From positions 372,001 through 436,000 of the forward strand of contig NZ_RBWV01000010.1 of assembly GCF_003634695.1 (NCBI RefSeq): a stretch of 64,000 bases of DNA, given 5' to 3'. Positions 36,756 through 44,988 of this stretch are shown piece after piece. The notes under the pieces are model-generated. The model was not told the DNA's origin. It saw only the letters and a program-made list of their open reading frames with translations, and made no database searches. Source of the DNA: Motilibacter peucedani. GTDB lineage: Bacteria; Actinomycetota; Actinomycetes; Motilibacterales; Motilibacteraceae. How positions within the stretch are numbered: position 1 is the first letter of the stretch; every line of letters starts with the position of its first letter. The translations under genes were made by a program, and so were the position numbers.

Positions 36756-36926
36756 ATGTCCGTCGCCACCACCCAGCGCCCCGCCTCGCGCGGGCTGTCC
36801 CGGCACGCCACCTGCGTGCACGACGGCGAGTGGGTCTACCGGGTCACCCTGACCGGCACCCACTGGTACCGCTGCACCGGCTGCGACGTCGAGGCGCCCG
36901 AGTCGGCGCTGCGCGGCGCCGCCTGA
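36756..36926 (+). CDS. Small CxxC-containing protein
   Basis: A 56-residue soluble protein. It has a His and a Cys in SRHATCVHDGEW and a CxxC pair in WYRCTGCDVEAP, enough for a small zinc-binding fold. ATG 36756 has GAGGAG 7 nt upstream, a strong ribosome-binding site, so it is well translated. No domain name is known to me. It is transcribed away from msrB through a 180-bp gap that contains an ECF-like promoter; thiol-stress expression is possible but unproven. Confidence 0.65.
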   Translation: MSVATTQRPASRGLSRHATCVHDGEWVYRVTLTGTHWYRCTGCDVEAPESALRGAA

Positions 36927-36981
36927 CCGACCGTCCGGTAGGTCCCTCGGCGGGGTGATCGGGGCGGCGCTGCCCGCTCGC

Positions 36982-36987
36982 TATCCT
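36982..36987 (+). promoter_or_regulatory. Possible -10 element of the phosphofructokinase gene
   Basis: TATCCT lies 38 bp before the ATG at 37025, fitting a TANNNT -10 with a short leader. No clear -35 is visible. Confidence 0.35.
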
Positions 36988-37024
36988 GGCGGCTCGTGCC
37001 CAGGACAGTGGAAGGCCTTCCTCG

Positions 37025-38263
37025 ATGACCGTACGCCGTGTCGCCCTGCTCACCGCCGGAGGGCTGGCGCCCTGCCTGTCCTCCGCCGTCGGGGGCCTCA
37101 TCGAGCGCTACACCGAGATCGCGCCCGAGGTGGAGATCATGCTCTACCCCGACGGCTACGCCGGCCTGCTCGAGGGCCGCGGCACGCTGGTGACCCCCGA
37201 GGGGCGCGCGCAGGCGGGCAACCTGCACCGCTTCGGCGGCAGCCCGATCGGCAACAGCCGGGTCAAGCTCACCAACGTCAAGAACCTGGTCGAGCGCGGG
37301 CTGGTCGCCGAGGGCGCGAACCCGCTGCAGGTCGCCGCCGAGCAGCTGCAGAGCGACGGCGTCGACGTCCTGCACACCATCGGCGGGGACGACACCAACA
37401 CCACGGCCGCCGACCTGGCCGCCTACCTCGCCGAGCACGACTACGCGCTCACGGTGGTGGGCCTGCCGAAGACCGTCGACAACGACGTGATCCCGATCCG
37501 GCAGAGCCTCGGCGCCTGGACGGCCGCGGAGCAGGGCGCGCTGTTCGCCCGCAACATCCTCAACGAGACGACCTCGAACCCGCGGATGCTCATCGTGCAC
37601 GAGGTCATGGGCCGCCACTGCGGCTGGCTCACCGCCGCCACGGCCAAGGCCTACCGCGACGCGCTGGTCGCTGACGAGCGCGCCGGCCGCTTCGCCCCGG
37701 CGCTCGGCCTCGACGCCCGGCGCCTCGACGTCCACGGCGTCTACCTGCCCGAGCTCGAGTTCGACATCGAGGCCGAGGCGACCCGCCTCCAGGCGCTCAT
37801 GGACGAGCTGGGCGGGGTCAACCTGTTCGTCAGCGAGGGCGCCGGCGTCTCGACGATCATCGCCGAGCTCGAGGCACGCGGCGAGGAGGTCCAGCGCGAC
37901 CCCTTCGGCCACGTCAAGATCGACACGATCAACCCGGGTGCCTGGTTCGCCAAGCAGATGGCCGCCAAGGTCGGCGCCGAGAAGACGATGGTGCAGAAGT
38001 CGGGCTACTTCAGCCGGTCCGCGGCCGCCAACGCCGAGGACCTGCGCCTGATCAAGAGCTGCACCGACCTCGCGGTCGACGCGGCCCTCAAGGGCGAGCG
38101 CGGCGTCGTGGGCCACGACGAGGAGCGCGGCGGCGTGCTGCGGGCGATCGAGTTCGAGCGCATCAAGGGCGGCAAGGCGTTCGACACGACCACGCCGTGG
38201 TTCGTCGAGCTCATGGCGACGATCGGCCAGCCGGTCGGTGCGCCGGTCGCCGCCGACCACTGA
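37025..38263 (+). CDS. pfp: Pyrophosphate-dependent 6-phosphofructokinase
   Basis: Glycolytic phosphofructokinase, 412 residues. The signature loop is IGGDDTNTTAADL near residue 119; the second Asp in GGDD (Gly in ATP-dependent enzymes) and the Lys in GLPKTVDND mark the PPi-using class. The TVDND motif supplies the catalytic Asp, and VMGRHCGWL binds the sugar phosphate. It can run reversibly between fructose 6-phosphate and fructose 1,6-bisphosphate. ATG 37025 is the start; a possible -10 lies 38 bp upstream. The next gene is a diguanylate cyclase 36 bp further on. Confidence 0.94.
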   Translation: MTVRRVALLTAGGLAPCLSSAVGGLIERYTEIAPEVEIMLYPDGYAGLLEGRGTLVTPEGRAQAGNLHRFGGSPIGNSRVKLTNVKNLVERGLVAEGANPLQVAAEQLQSDGVDVLHTIGGDDTNTTAADLAAYLAEHDYALTVVGLPKTVDNDVIPIRQSLGAWTAAEQGALFARNILNETTSNPRMLIVHEVMGRHCGWLTAATAKAYRDALVADERAGRFAPALGLDARRLDVHGVYLPELEFDIEAEATRLQALMDELGGVNLFVSEGAGVSTIIAELEARGEEVQRDPFGHVKIDTINPGAWFAKQMAAKVGAEKTMVQKSGYFSRSAAANAEDLRLIKSCTDLAVDAALKGERGVVGHDEERGGVLRAIEFERIKGGKAFDTTTPWFVELMATIGQPVGAPVAADH

Positions 38264-38299
38264 GCCGGTGCCCGCGCTGAGGCGCGCCTGACGGAACGG

Positions 38300-39895
38300 A
38301 TGACGACCACGGAGCGCACTCCTGCGGAGCTCGCCTCGGCTCTCGACGAGCTGGAGCGCCGGCGCGGTCTCGGCGTCGACGCGACGCTGGCCGAGGCCGT
38401 GCAGGCCCAGGAGCAGGCTGCGGCGCTCGAGGAGCCCGTCCTCGAGCGCCGGGCCGTGCTCGTGCAGTCCGACATGCTGGGCCGCAAGGGCGACCTCGCC
38501 GCCAGCGCGCAGCGGGTGTGGAGCGTGCACCAGTGGGCGATGGCCCACGAGAACCGCCCGCTGCTCGCGCGCAGCCACCGGCTCCTGACGCGTACGTTCC
38601 ACAACCTCGGCGACGACTCCGCGAGCCTCGAGCACGCGGTGCTCGCCATGGAGGCGGCCGACGACGACACGGCGCCGGTGCTGCGCACCAGCCTGCTGTC
38701 CAACCTGGCCGACGCGCTGGGCAACAACGGCTCGTACCAAGCGGCCTACGAGCGCTACGCCGAGGCCGAGCGGCTGCTGGTGGCGCTCGACGCCCCTGAG
38801 GACCTGATCAACGTCCTCAACAACCACGCCTTCACGAGGTTCGAGGCCGGTGACCTGGCGACCGCCCAGCGCCTGGCCGGGCGGATGCTCGAGGTGTCGG
38901 AGTCGCGCGGGCTGGCTCTCAACCCCGGCATGCTCGACACCCTCGCGGCAGTCCGCCTCGCCGCCGGCGACTACGCGGCGGCCGAGCAGAGCGCGCTCGA
39001 CGCGGTCGAGTTCATCAAGAGCGGGCGCTACCACCAGGTCGAGCTGCTCGCCCAGCACCTCGTGACCCTCGCGCGGGCGCGCCGGCTGCGCGGCGACCTC
39101 GAGAGCGCCGAGCGCGCGGTGCAGGAGGCGCTGAGCCGCTGCGAGGACTCGGACCTGCGCGGCTTCCGCGTACGCGCCCTGGCCGAGGCGGCCGCCGTGG
39201 CCGCCTCGACGGGGCAGTGGCAGCGTGCCTACGAGCTGCACGTCGCCTTCCACGACGAGGGCGAGGTGCTCACGTCGGCGCAGCGCGAGGCGGCCGCCCG
39301 CACCCGCCAGGCCATCTTCGAGACCGACGAGGCGCGCGCGGCGGCCGAGCGCTTCCGCGAGCAGGCGCTGCGCGACTCGTTGACCGGCCTGCGCAACCGG
39401 CGCTACTTCGACGAGGAGCTCGAGTCGATGCTCCAGGGCGCCGCGCCTGAGCAGCTCGTGCTCGCGCTGGTCGACCTCGACCACTTCAAGCACGTCAACG
39501 ACACCTACTCCCACGAGGTGGGTGACAGCGTCCTGCGCGCGACGGCCGAGCTGCTCGAGGCCTGCCTGCGCGAGCGCAGCCCGGGCGACGGATGCTTCGC
39601 CGCCCGCATCGGCGGGGAGGAGTTCGGCATCGTCCTCCCCGGCGTCGCGCTCGACGACGCCACCTCGTTCGCCGAGCTGCTGCGCGTCCGGATGCGCAGC
39701 CACGACTGGAGCCCGCTGCTCCACGACGACGTCCAGACCATCAGCGTCGGGCTGGCCGTCGGAGCGGTCGGCCAGGGCGCTGCGAGCATCCTGCGCGAGG
39801 CCGACGCCAACCTCTACGCCGCCAAGGCGAGCGGGCGCGACCAGGTCGCGTGGACGCCCGCCGACGACGCGGCGGACCGGCGGCTCTACCGCTGA
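38300..39895 (+). CDS. TPR-repeat diguanylate cyclase (GGDEF domain)
   Basis: A 531-residue cytoplasmic signalling enzyme. Residues about 40-340 are tetratricopeptide-like helical repeats (VLRTSLLSNLADALGNNGSY, LNNHAFTRFEAGDLATAQRL). The C-terminal GGDEF domain has DSLTGLRNRRYFDEEL, VDLDHFKHVNDTYSH and the active-site GGEEF near residue 437, all intact, so it should make cyclic di-GMP. The RxxD inhibitory site five residues before GGEEF is absent (GDGC is found there). There is no membrane segment; the TPR part probably senses a protein partner. Confidence 0.9.
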   Translation: MTTTERTPAELASALDELERRRGLGVDATLAEAVQAQEQAAALEEPVLERRAVLVQSDMLGRKGDLAASAQRVWSVHQWAMAHENRPLLARSHRLLTRTFHNLGDDSASLEHAVLAMEAADDDTAPVLRTSLLSNLADALGNNGSYQAAYERYAEAERLLVALDAPEDLINVLNNHAFTRFEAGDLATAQRLAGRMLEVSESRGLALNPGMLDTLAAVRLAAGDYAAAEQSALDAVEFIKSGRYHQVELLAQHLVTLARARRLRGDLESAERAVQEALSRCEDSDLRGFRVRALAEAAAVAASTGQWQRAYELHVAFHDEGEVLTSAQREAAARTRQAIFETDEARAAAERFREQALRDSLTGLRNRRYFDEELESMLQGAAPEQLVLALVDLDHFKHVNDTYSHEVGDSVLRATAELLEACLRERSPGDGCFAARIGGEEFGIVLPGVALDDATSFAELLRVRMRSHDWSPLLHDDVQTISVGLAVGAVGQGAASILREADANLYAAKASGRDQVAWTPADDAADRRLYR

Positions 39896-39981
39896 GGGCT
39901 CCGGACCTCGCTGTCCGTCGCGTTGAAGGTCCTCAACGCTGGGCAGCAGTGCTTGTCGCGCGCGTCGCCTGCCGGTAGGGT

Positions 39982-39997
39982 TCGAACACACGTTCGA
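39982..39997. promoter_or_regulatory. LexA-binding SOS box
   Basis: TCGAAC-ACAC-GTTCGA is a perfect inverted repeat matching the actinobacterial LexA consensus TCGAAC-N4-GTTCGA. It lies 18 bp before the start codon of the DUF222-HNH gene, where LexA would block transcription until DNA damage. Confidence 0.85.
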
Positions 39998-40015
39998 ACG
40001 ACGGGAGGTGGTCTC

Positions 40016-41689
40016 GTGCGACCTGCAGGTCAGGTGCCTGTGGTGGGCTACGAGCCGCCGCCGGCGGACGCCACGTGGTCGGGCGAGCTGGTCGACCCCG
40101 AGGAGCTCGAGGACTGGGTCGACTGGTCCGACACGCAGTGGTCGGACGCGCAGTGGGCGGACGCGCACGGGATCGATGTCAGCCGGGCGGCGGGCGGTGA
40201 CGAGTGGGGGCTGCTCGCGCGCCCGGGGCAGCTCTCCGGTGAGGTGCTGGCGGGGACGGCGCCCTCGACGGCGTTGGTGGCGGCGTTGTGCGCGGTCGCG
40301 GACCCGCGCGAGGCGGGCGCGTCGAGCTGGTGGGTGGACCCGGCCGGCCCGCGGCAGGAGTCGCGGGCGTTGGACGAGGCCGAGCTGATGGTCGGTGTCG
40401 CACAGGCCTGGGACCGGGTCGCCTCATGGGCTTGCGCGCGGCGGGAGACTGCGGTGCAGCAGGCCCGGACGCTGATGGTGGCGATGCCGGCTCCGGACCC
40501 GGTGGGGGTGCCGCGCTGGTCCGGGGCGGAGGCCGCCGCCGCCGAGCTGGCTGCGGCGCTGCGGATCTCCCCGCGGTCGATCGACGCCCGCCTGGAGCGC
40601 GGGGCCCGCCTGCACACCGCGCACCCGGGCGCGCTGTGGCTGCTGGAGCAGGGCCTGCTCAGCTGGGCGCACGCCGGAGCTGTGGTGGACGCGTGCGCGC
40701 CCCTGGCGGATCCGGCGCTGGTGGCGGCGGTGGAGGCGCGGGTGCTGCGCGCCGCGCCTGAGCAGACCCCCGCCCAGCTTCGGCGCTCGCTGGCGCGGGC
40801 GGTGGCCCGGGTCGACCCGGCCGGGCACGCCGCCCGCCACGAGCAGGCTGCGAGCGAGTCGGTCGGGGTGCGGATGGTGGCGCTGCCCGACGCCCTCGTC
40901 ATGATCACTGCGGTGCTGCCCGCGCCGGCCGGGCGGAGCGTGCTCGGCGCCCTGGACACCCTCGCGACCGCGATGCGCGCCACCACCAGCACCACCGAGG
41001 ACGACGCCACCACCAGCCGGGACGGCGACACCGCCGGCGGCACCGACGGCGGTGTCGGAGCGGGCGCGGGTCGGTCGGGGTCACGCAGGCGGGTGGGTGC
41101 GGCTGAGCGCGCGGACGCGTTGGTCGCGCTCGCCGCCGCGCTCGCCGCCCACCCCGAGCTGGTCCCCGGGCTGCTCGACGCCGAGCCCGCCCGCCCACTG
41201 GTCCGGGTCACGATCAGCGCCGCGACCCTGCTCGGACTCGCCGACGAGCCGGGTGAGCTCGCCGGCTACGGCCCGATCCCAGCCGGCATGGCCCGCGCGC
41301 TGGCCGCGGACGGCGTCTGGGCCCGGTTCGTCACCGACCCGGCCACCGGGCAGCTGCTCGAGGCCAGCCCGTACCGCTACACCCCCAGCGCCCGGACCCG
41401 CGCCTTCGTCCTGGCCCGCGACCAGACCTGCCGGCACCCCGGCTGCGCCACCCGCGCCGAGGCCACTGACCTCGACCACGTCGCACCGTTCGACCACGCA
41501 GACCCGCCCCGCGGCGGACCCACCACCCCCGCCAACCTGGCACCCCGCTGCCGGCGCCACCACAACCTCAAGACCTGGTACGGCTGGCGCACGCGCACCA
41601 CACCCGACGGTGCCGTAGTCCACCGCACACCACTCGGGCGCACCTACACCGTGCCCGTCCCACCCCAACCCACCACCGAGCCGTGGTGA
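40016..41689 (+). CDS. DUF222-HNH endonuclease-domain protein (13E12-like)
   Basis: A 557-residue protein. The DUF222 region covers roughly residues 130-330; a Thr/Gly/Asp-rich linker follows. The C-terminal HNH module has CRHPGC near 471, LDHVAPFDHADP near 486 and CRRHHNLKTWYG near 512, with the His and Cys residues for metal and DNA cleavage intact. GTG 40016 follows GGGAGG at 40003-40008. Homologs (the 13E12 repeat family of mycobacteria) are multicopy and of unknown role. The SOS box upstream suggests induction by DNA damage. Confidence 0.9.
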   Translation: MRPAGQVPVVGYEPPPADATWSGELVDPEELEDWVDWSDTQWSDAQWADAHGIDVSRAAGGDEWGLLARPGQLSGEVLAGTAPSTALVAALCAVADPREAGASSWWVDPAGPRQESRALDEAELMVGVAQAWDRVASWACARRETAVQQARTLMVAMPAPDPVGVPRWSGAEAAAAELAAALRISPRSIDARLERGARLHTAHPGALWLLEQGLLSWAHAGAVVDACAPLADPALVAAVEARVLRAAPEQTPAQLRRSLARAVARVDPAGHAARHEQAASESVGVRMVALPDALVMITAVLPAPAGRSVLGALDTLATAMRATTSTTEDDATTSRDGDTAGGTDGGVGAGAGRSGSRRRVGAAERADALVALAAALAAHPELVPGLLDAEPARPLVRVTISAATLLGLADEPGELAGYGPIPAGMARALAADGVWARFVTDPATGQLLEASPYRYTPSARTRAFVLARDQTCRHPGCATRAEATDLDHVAPFDHADPPRGGPTTPANLAPRCRRHHNLKTWYGWRTRTTPDGAVVHRTPLGRTYTVPVPPQPTTEPW

Positions 41690-41749
41690 CGGGTCGAGGT
41701 GTGCCGCGCTGAGGTGATCCCACCGGGTCGTGCTCGGCCGAGAGGGCAG

Positions 41750-42526
41750 TTAGTCGCCGACGTAGTCGGGGTCGGTGAACTCGCCGCCCTGGAGCGCGGG
41801 GTGCTCCGCTCCGGGCCATCGCTCGGCCCAGGCCTCCGCGTCGTCCTGGGGGTGGTAGCCGAGCACGTCCCAGCCCTCGGTGGAGAAGAACGAGCGCGTG
41901 TTGGCCGAGACGCCGTAGCACGTGAGCGGCGAGCGGACCGGCGCCGTCAGCGCAGCCGTCACCAGCCGGACGGTGTCGCCGTGGCTGAGCCAGCCCCAGA
42001 GGTACCCGGGTGCCACCGGCTCGGCGCCGAAGCCGATGATCCGCAGGTTCACGACCTCGAGGCCGTAGCGGTCGGCGTACATCGAGCCGAGGTGCTCGCC
42101 CCAGAGCTTGCTCAACGCGTAGAACGTGTCGGGGCGCGACGGCGCACCTGGAGCGACGGTCTCGCCCCACGGGTAGAAGCCCGAGACGTGGATGCTGCTC
42201 GCGAAGACGACTCGCCGCACGCCCTGCCTACGGGCCGCCTCGTAGACCGACCAGGTGGTGCGTACGTTGCTGTCCTGGATCTGGTCGAAGCTCGCCTCGT
42301 GCGCGCGGGCGGCGAGGTGCACCACCGCGTCGACGCCGGCCAGTGCGTCTTCCGTCGCCGCGAGGTCGCGCAGGTCGACCGTCCGGACGTCCTCACCAGG
42401 GTGGCGGCGCTCTGTGGGGACGATGTCGAGCAGTCGCAGCGTGAACAGCGCAGGATCCAGCCCGGTGCGCAGCGCCGAGCCGATGCCGCCGGCGGCACCC
42501 GTGACTGCGACCGTCAGTGGACTCAT
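41750..42526 (-). CDS. NAD-dependent epimerase/dehydratase, uronate-dehydrogenase-like
   Basis: Extended short-chain dehydrogenase of 258 residues. The nucleotide loop is VAVTGAAGGIGSALR, with DAVVHLAARAH after it. FASSIHVSGFYP supplies the active-site Ser and the loop seen in uronate dehydrogenases, and YALSK is the Tyr-x-x-x-Lys pair. The likely reaction is NAD-linked oxidation of a uronic acid to an aldaric lactone, but other sugar substrates are possible. ATG 42526 has GAGAGGA upstream; frames further upstream lack a ribosome-binding site. It converges on the HNH gene. Confidence 0.82.
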   Translation of the reverse strand: MSPLTVAVTGAAGGIGSALRTGLDPALFTLRLLDIVPTERRHPGEDVRTVDLRDLAATEDALAGVDAVVHLAARAHEASFDQIQDSNVRTTWSVYEAARRQGVRRVVFASSIHVSGFYPWGETVAPGAPSRPDTFYALSKLWGEHLGSMYADRYGLEVVNLRIIGFGAEPVAPGYLWGWLSHGDTVRLVTAALTAPVRSPLTCYGVSANTRSFFSTEGWDVLGYHPQDDAEAWAERWPGAEHPALQGGEFTDPDYVGD

Positions 42527-42683
42527 CGGCCGTCCTCTCGCTACAGCTCCGCTCGGCACAGCATGATGCACGTGCGCCTGCGCACCCCTGCGAGACGGAC
42601 CGCTACGGCCACGTGTGGCGGGTCGAGCGCCCGGTCGCGCCGCGCGTGCCGGTCAAGGCGAGGTAGGCGCCAGGGCGAGGTAG

Positions 42684-42689
42684 TAGCGT
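42684..42689 (+). promoter_or_regulatory. -10 element for leaderless ligD-polymerase gene
   Basis: TAGCGT ends 6 nt before ATG 42696, and no ribosome-binding site precedes the ATG, which fits a leaderless mRNA. Confidence 0.45.
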
Positions 42690-42695
42690 CGCGCC

Positions 42696-43718
42696 ATGGC
42701 CTCACCGTTCACCGAGGTCGAGGTCGGTGACCGTGTCGTCAAGGTGACCAACCCCGACCGCGTCTACTTCAGCGCCCGTGGCGAGACGAAGCTCGACCTC
42801 GTCAACTACTACCTCGCGGTGGGCGACGGGATCGTGCGCGCGCTGCGCGAGCGGCCATGCATGCTGCAGCGGTTCCCCGAGGGCGCCGAGGGCGAGAAGA
42901 TCTACCAGAAGCGGGTGCCGACCTCGCACCCCGACTGGCTGCAGACCGTACGCGTCAAGTTCCCCAGCGGTCGGCACGCCGACGAGCTGTGCGTCACCCA
43001 CCTCGCCGACGTGGTGTGGTGCGTGCAGATGTCGACGGTCGAGTTCCACCCGTGGCACTCCCGGCGCGCCGACACCGAGCGCCCGGACGAGATGCGCATC
43101 GACCTCGACCCGCAGCCGGGCACCGACTTCGACGACGCGCGCCGCGTGGCGCTCGAGGTCATCAAGCCGATGCTCGACGAGCTCGGCTGGGTGGGCTGGC
43201 CCAAGACCAGCGGCAACCGCGGCATGCACATCTACGTGCGCATCGAGCCGACCTACGAGTTCACCGACGTGCGCCGCGCTGCCCTGGCCTTTGCGCGCGA
43301 GGCCGAGCGGCGGGCGCCCGACCTCATCACCACCAAGTGGTGGAAGGAGGAGCGCGGCGAGCAGATCTTCGTCGACTACAACCAGAACGCGCGCGACCGC
43401 ACGATCCGCTCGGCCTACTCCGTGCGGGCCTCGCCCGACGCCCGCGTCTCGACACCGCTGACATGGGGCGAGCTGGCGCACGTCGACCCGACGTCGTTCA
43501 CCATCGCCACCGTGCCTGCGCGCTTCGCCGAGCTCGGCGACGTGCACGCCGGCATCGACGACGTGGCGGTGGGCATCGACCCGCTGCTCGAGTGGGCCGA
43601 GAAGGACGCGGTCGACCGCAAGCTCGAGGACGCGCCCTACCCGCCCAACTTCCCGAAGATGCCGGGTGAGCCGTCACGCGTGCAGCCGAGCCGCGCGAGG
43701 AAGCCCGCGAGCGACTAG
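42696..43718 (+). CDS. LigD-type DNA polymerase/primase domain protein
   Basis: Stand-alone polymerase of the archaeo-eukaryotic primase fold used in bacterial non-homologous end joining, 340 residues. It opens with KVTNPDRVYFSARGETKLDLVNYY broken over the family start. The metal-binding pair is Asp136 and Asp138 in MRIDLDPQPG, and GNRGMHIYVRI holds the His-containing nucleotide site. It adds nucleotides, preferring ribonucleotides, at broken ends. A separate LigD-like ligase is encoded 1.7 kb away; no Ku gene is present in the window. Its stop shares CTAG with the convergent YihY gene. Confidence 0.92.
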   Translation: MASPFTEVEVGDRVVKVTNPDRVYFSARGETKLDLVNYYLAVGDGIVRALRERPCMLQRFPEGAEGEKIYQKRVPTSHPDWLQTVRVKFPSGRHADELCVTHLADVVWCVQMSTVEFHPWHSRRADTERPDEMRIDLDPQPGTDFDDARRVALEVIKPMLDELGWVGWPKTSGNRGMHIYVRIEPTYEFTDVRRAALAFAREAERRAPDLITTKWWKEERGEQIFVDYNQNARDRTIRSAYSVRASPDARVSTPLTWGELAHVDPTSFTIATVPARFAELGDVHAGIDDVAVGIDPLLEWAEKDAVDRKLEDAPYPPNFPKMPGEPSRVQPSRARKPASD

Positions 43719-44710
43719 TCCTGCTTGTCGAACGTCACGTCGACCTGCTCGAAGCCCTTGCTGCGAGCGGCTTTCGCGGTGCCGGTGTAGGTCTTCTCGT
43801 CGCCCGGGGTCAGGTCCACGTCGTCGGTGAACGGCGTGAGCAGCGCCCGCGGCCACAGGCGGTCGACGCGCACGACGTTGATCTCGGCGCACAGCACGGT
43901 GGCGGCCGACGCGAGGTAGAGGAACGCGAGCAGGCCCAGCACGACCGCGAACAGGCTGTTGACGGCGCTGGCGCTGCGCACGACGTGCGAGACGTAGGTG
44001 GCGCCGAAGCTCTGCAGCAGCTGGTAGACCACGGCCGCGCACACCGCCCCGGGGATGACCTGCCGGATGGTCAGCGACCGGGTCGTCGCGTGCCGGAAGG
44101 CGAGGACGAAGACGCCGGTGTTGACCACGACCGAGCCGGCCACGAAGCCCGCGCGCACGACGAGCTGCCACCACGTACCGTGCCCCTCGGTCAACGCGCC
44201 GGCGCCGGCCGCCAGCGACGAGAGCACCGCGGTCAGCGCCACTGCGACCCCTGCGGTCGCGAGCAGCGCCAGTCCGCGGAGGCGGGCGAGGAGCGGGTTC
44301 GGCCGGTTGTTGCGCGGCACCTGCCACACGGTGTTCATGGCGTTCTGCACGGCCTGGCCGATGCCGAGCCCGCCGTACAGCGCGCCGAGCAGTCCGATGA
44401 CCAGACCGGTCGGGCCGCCGCCGATGCCGGCGGGGTTCTCGTCCAGCTGCTGGCGGGCGATCGGGAACTGGTGCAGCGCCGAGCCGACCACGGCGTCACG
44501 TGCCGACGCGTCGCCGGCGAGGACGAAGCCGGTCACGGTCGAGAGCAGCAGGAGCAGCGGGAACAGGGAGATGAAGCCGTAGTAGGTGATCAGCGCGGCG
44601 AGGTAGGGGCCCTGGTCGTCGGCGTACTTGTAGACCACAGCGATGGGCAGGCCCAGCGCGGGGCGGCGCTGCTGCAGCCGGTCGAGGCGGGCGGAGAGCG
44701 GCACGGGCAC
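43715..44710 (-). CDS. YihY/virulence factor BrkB-family membrane protein
   Basis: An integral membrane protein of 331 residues with about six helices. The family core is seen in YKYADDQGPYLAALITYYGF and SLFPLLLLLSTVTGFVLAG, then GALYGGLGIGQAVQNAMNTV in the middle and LLAFLYLASAATVLCAEINV near the end. The transport substrate of the family is not established. I start at GTG 44710, with GGAG 7 nt upstream, where family members normally begin; GTG 44746 would add 12 residues. The tail is charged. Confidence 0.88.
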   Translation of the reverse strand: MPVPLSARLDRLQQRRPALGLPIAVVYKYADDQGPYLAALITYYGFISLFPLLLLLSTVTGFVLAGDASARDAVVGSALHQFPIARQQLDENPAGIGGGPTGLVIGLLGALYGGLGIGQAVQNAMNTVWQVPRNNRPNPLLARLRGLALLATAGVAVALTAVLSSLAAGAGALTEGHGTWWQLVVRAGFVAGSVVVNTGVFVLAFRHATTRSLTIRQVIPGAVCAAVVYQLLQSFGATYVSHVVRSASAVNSLFAVVLGLLAFLYLASAATVLCAEINVVRVDRLWPRALLTPFTDDVDLTPGDEKTYTGTAKAARSKGFEQVDVTFDKQD

Positions 44711-44767
44711 CTTCCCACTCCGGTCACGTCGTGTGACAAAGGGCACGGTTCCCCACCGGCGCCGCGT

Positions 44768-44793
44768 GGAATCACACTGTCAGTAGCGCTGTT
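44768..44793 (+). promoter_or_regulatory. Sigma-R/SigH-type promoter for the micropeptide unit
   Basis: GGAAT at 44768-44772, exactly 18 bp, then GTT at 44791-44793. This matches the Streptomyces sigma-R (disulfide stress) consensus GGAAT-N18-GTT. Transcription would begin near 44800, about 30 nt before the micropeptide start. Confidence 0.6.
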
Positions 44794-44830
44794 GAGCATC
44801 ACAGACGCCGCAACACGAAGGGGGAGTGCC

Positions 44831-44911
44831 ATGATCGACACCGTGGAGATGCACGAGGCCGGCTCCGAGGAGATCGTGCTCGTCGCCAACCCGAAGCGCA
44901 TCCGCCTCTAG
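44831..44911 (+). CDS. 26-residue micropeptide with its own promoter and terminator
   Basis: A short reading frame (starts MIDTVEMHEAGSEEIV, ends NPKRIRL) preceded by the purine-rich AAGGGGGAG, a strong ribosome-binding site 4 to 5 nt before the ATG. The first half is acidic and the last seven residues are basic; there is no signal peptide, cysteine or membrane segment. A sigma-R-like promoter lies 38 bp upstream of the ATG and a perfect terminator 17 nt after the stop, so it is a complete tiny transcription unit. I know of no homolog; the function is unknown. Confidence 0.6.
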   Translation: MIDTVEMHEAGSEEIVLVANPKRIRL

Positions 44912-44927
44912 CTCGTCCTCCGCTCCC

Positions 44928-44960
44928 AGAGCCCCGCAGCCACGACGGCTGCGGGGCTCT
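44928..44960. terminator. Strong bidirectional terminator hairpin
   Basis: AGAGCCCCGCAGCC (44928-44941) pairs perfectly with GGCTGCGGGGCTCT (44947-44960) around ACGAC, followed by TCT. It lies 17 nt after the micropeptide stop, and 28 nt beyond the stop of the minus-strand Usp-like gene, so it may end both transcripts. Confidence 0.85.
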
Positions 44961-44988
44961 TCTGCGTCCGCGTCCTGTGCAAGACGCT

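Noticed and set aside
44710-44746. GTG 44746 as the YihY start.
   Set aside because: GTG 44710 has a better ribosome-binding site and gives the usual family N-terminus; the upstream start cannot be excluded.
44831-44911. Micropeptide considered as a RiPP or lasso-peptide precursor.
   Set aside because: No radical SAM, cyclase, protease or transporter gene of such systems is adjacent, and it lacks a core rich in Cys, Ser or Thr.
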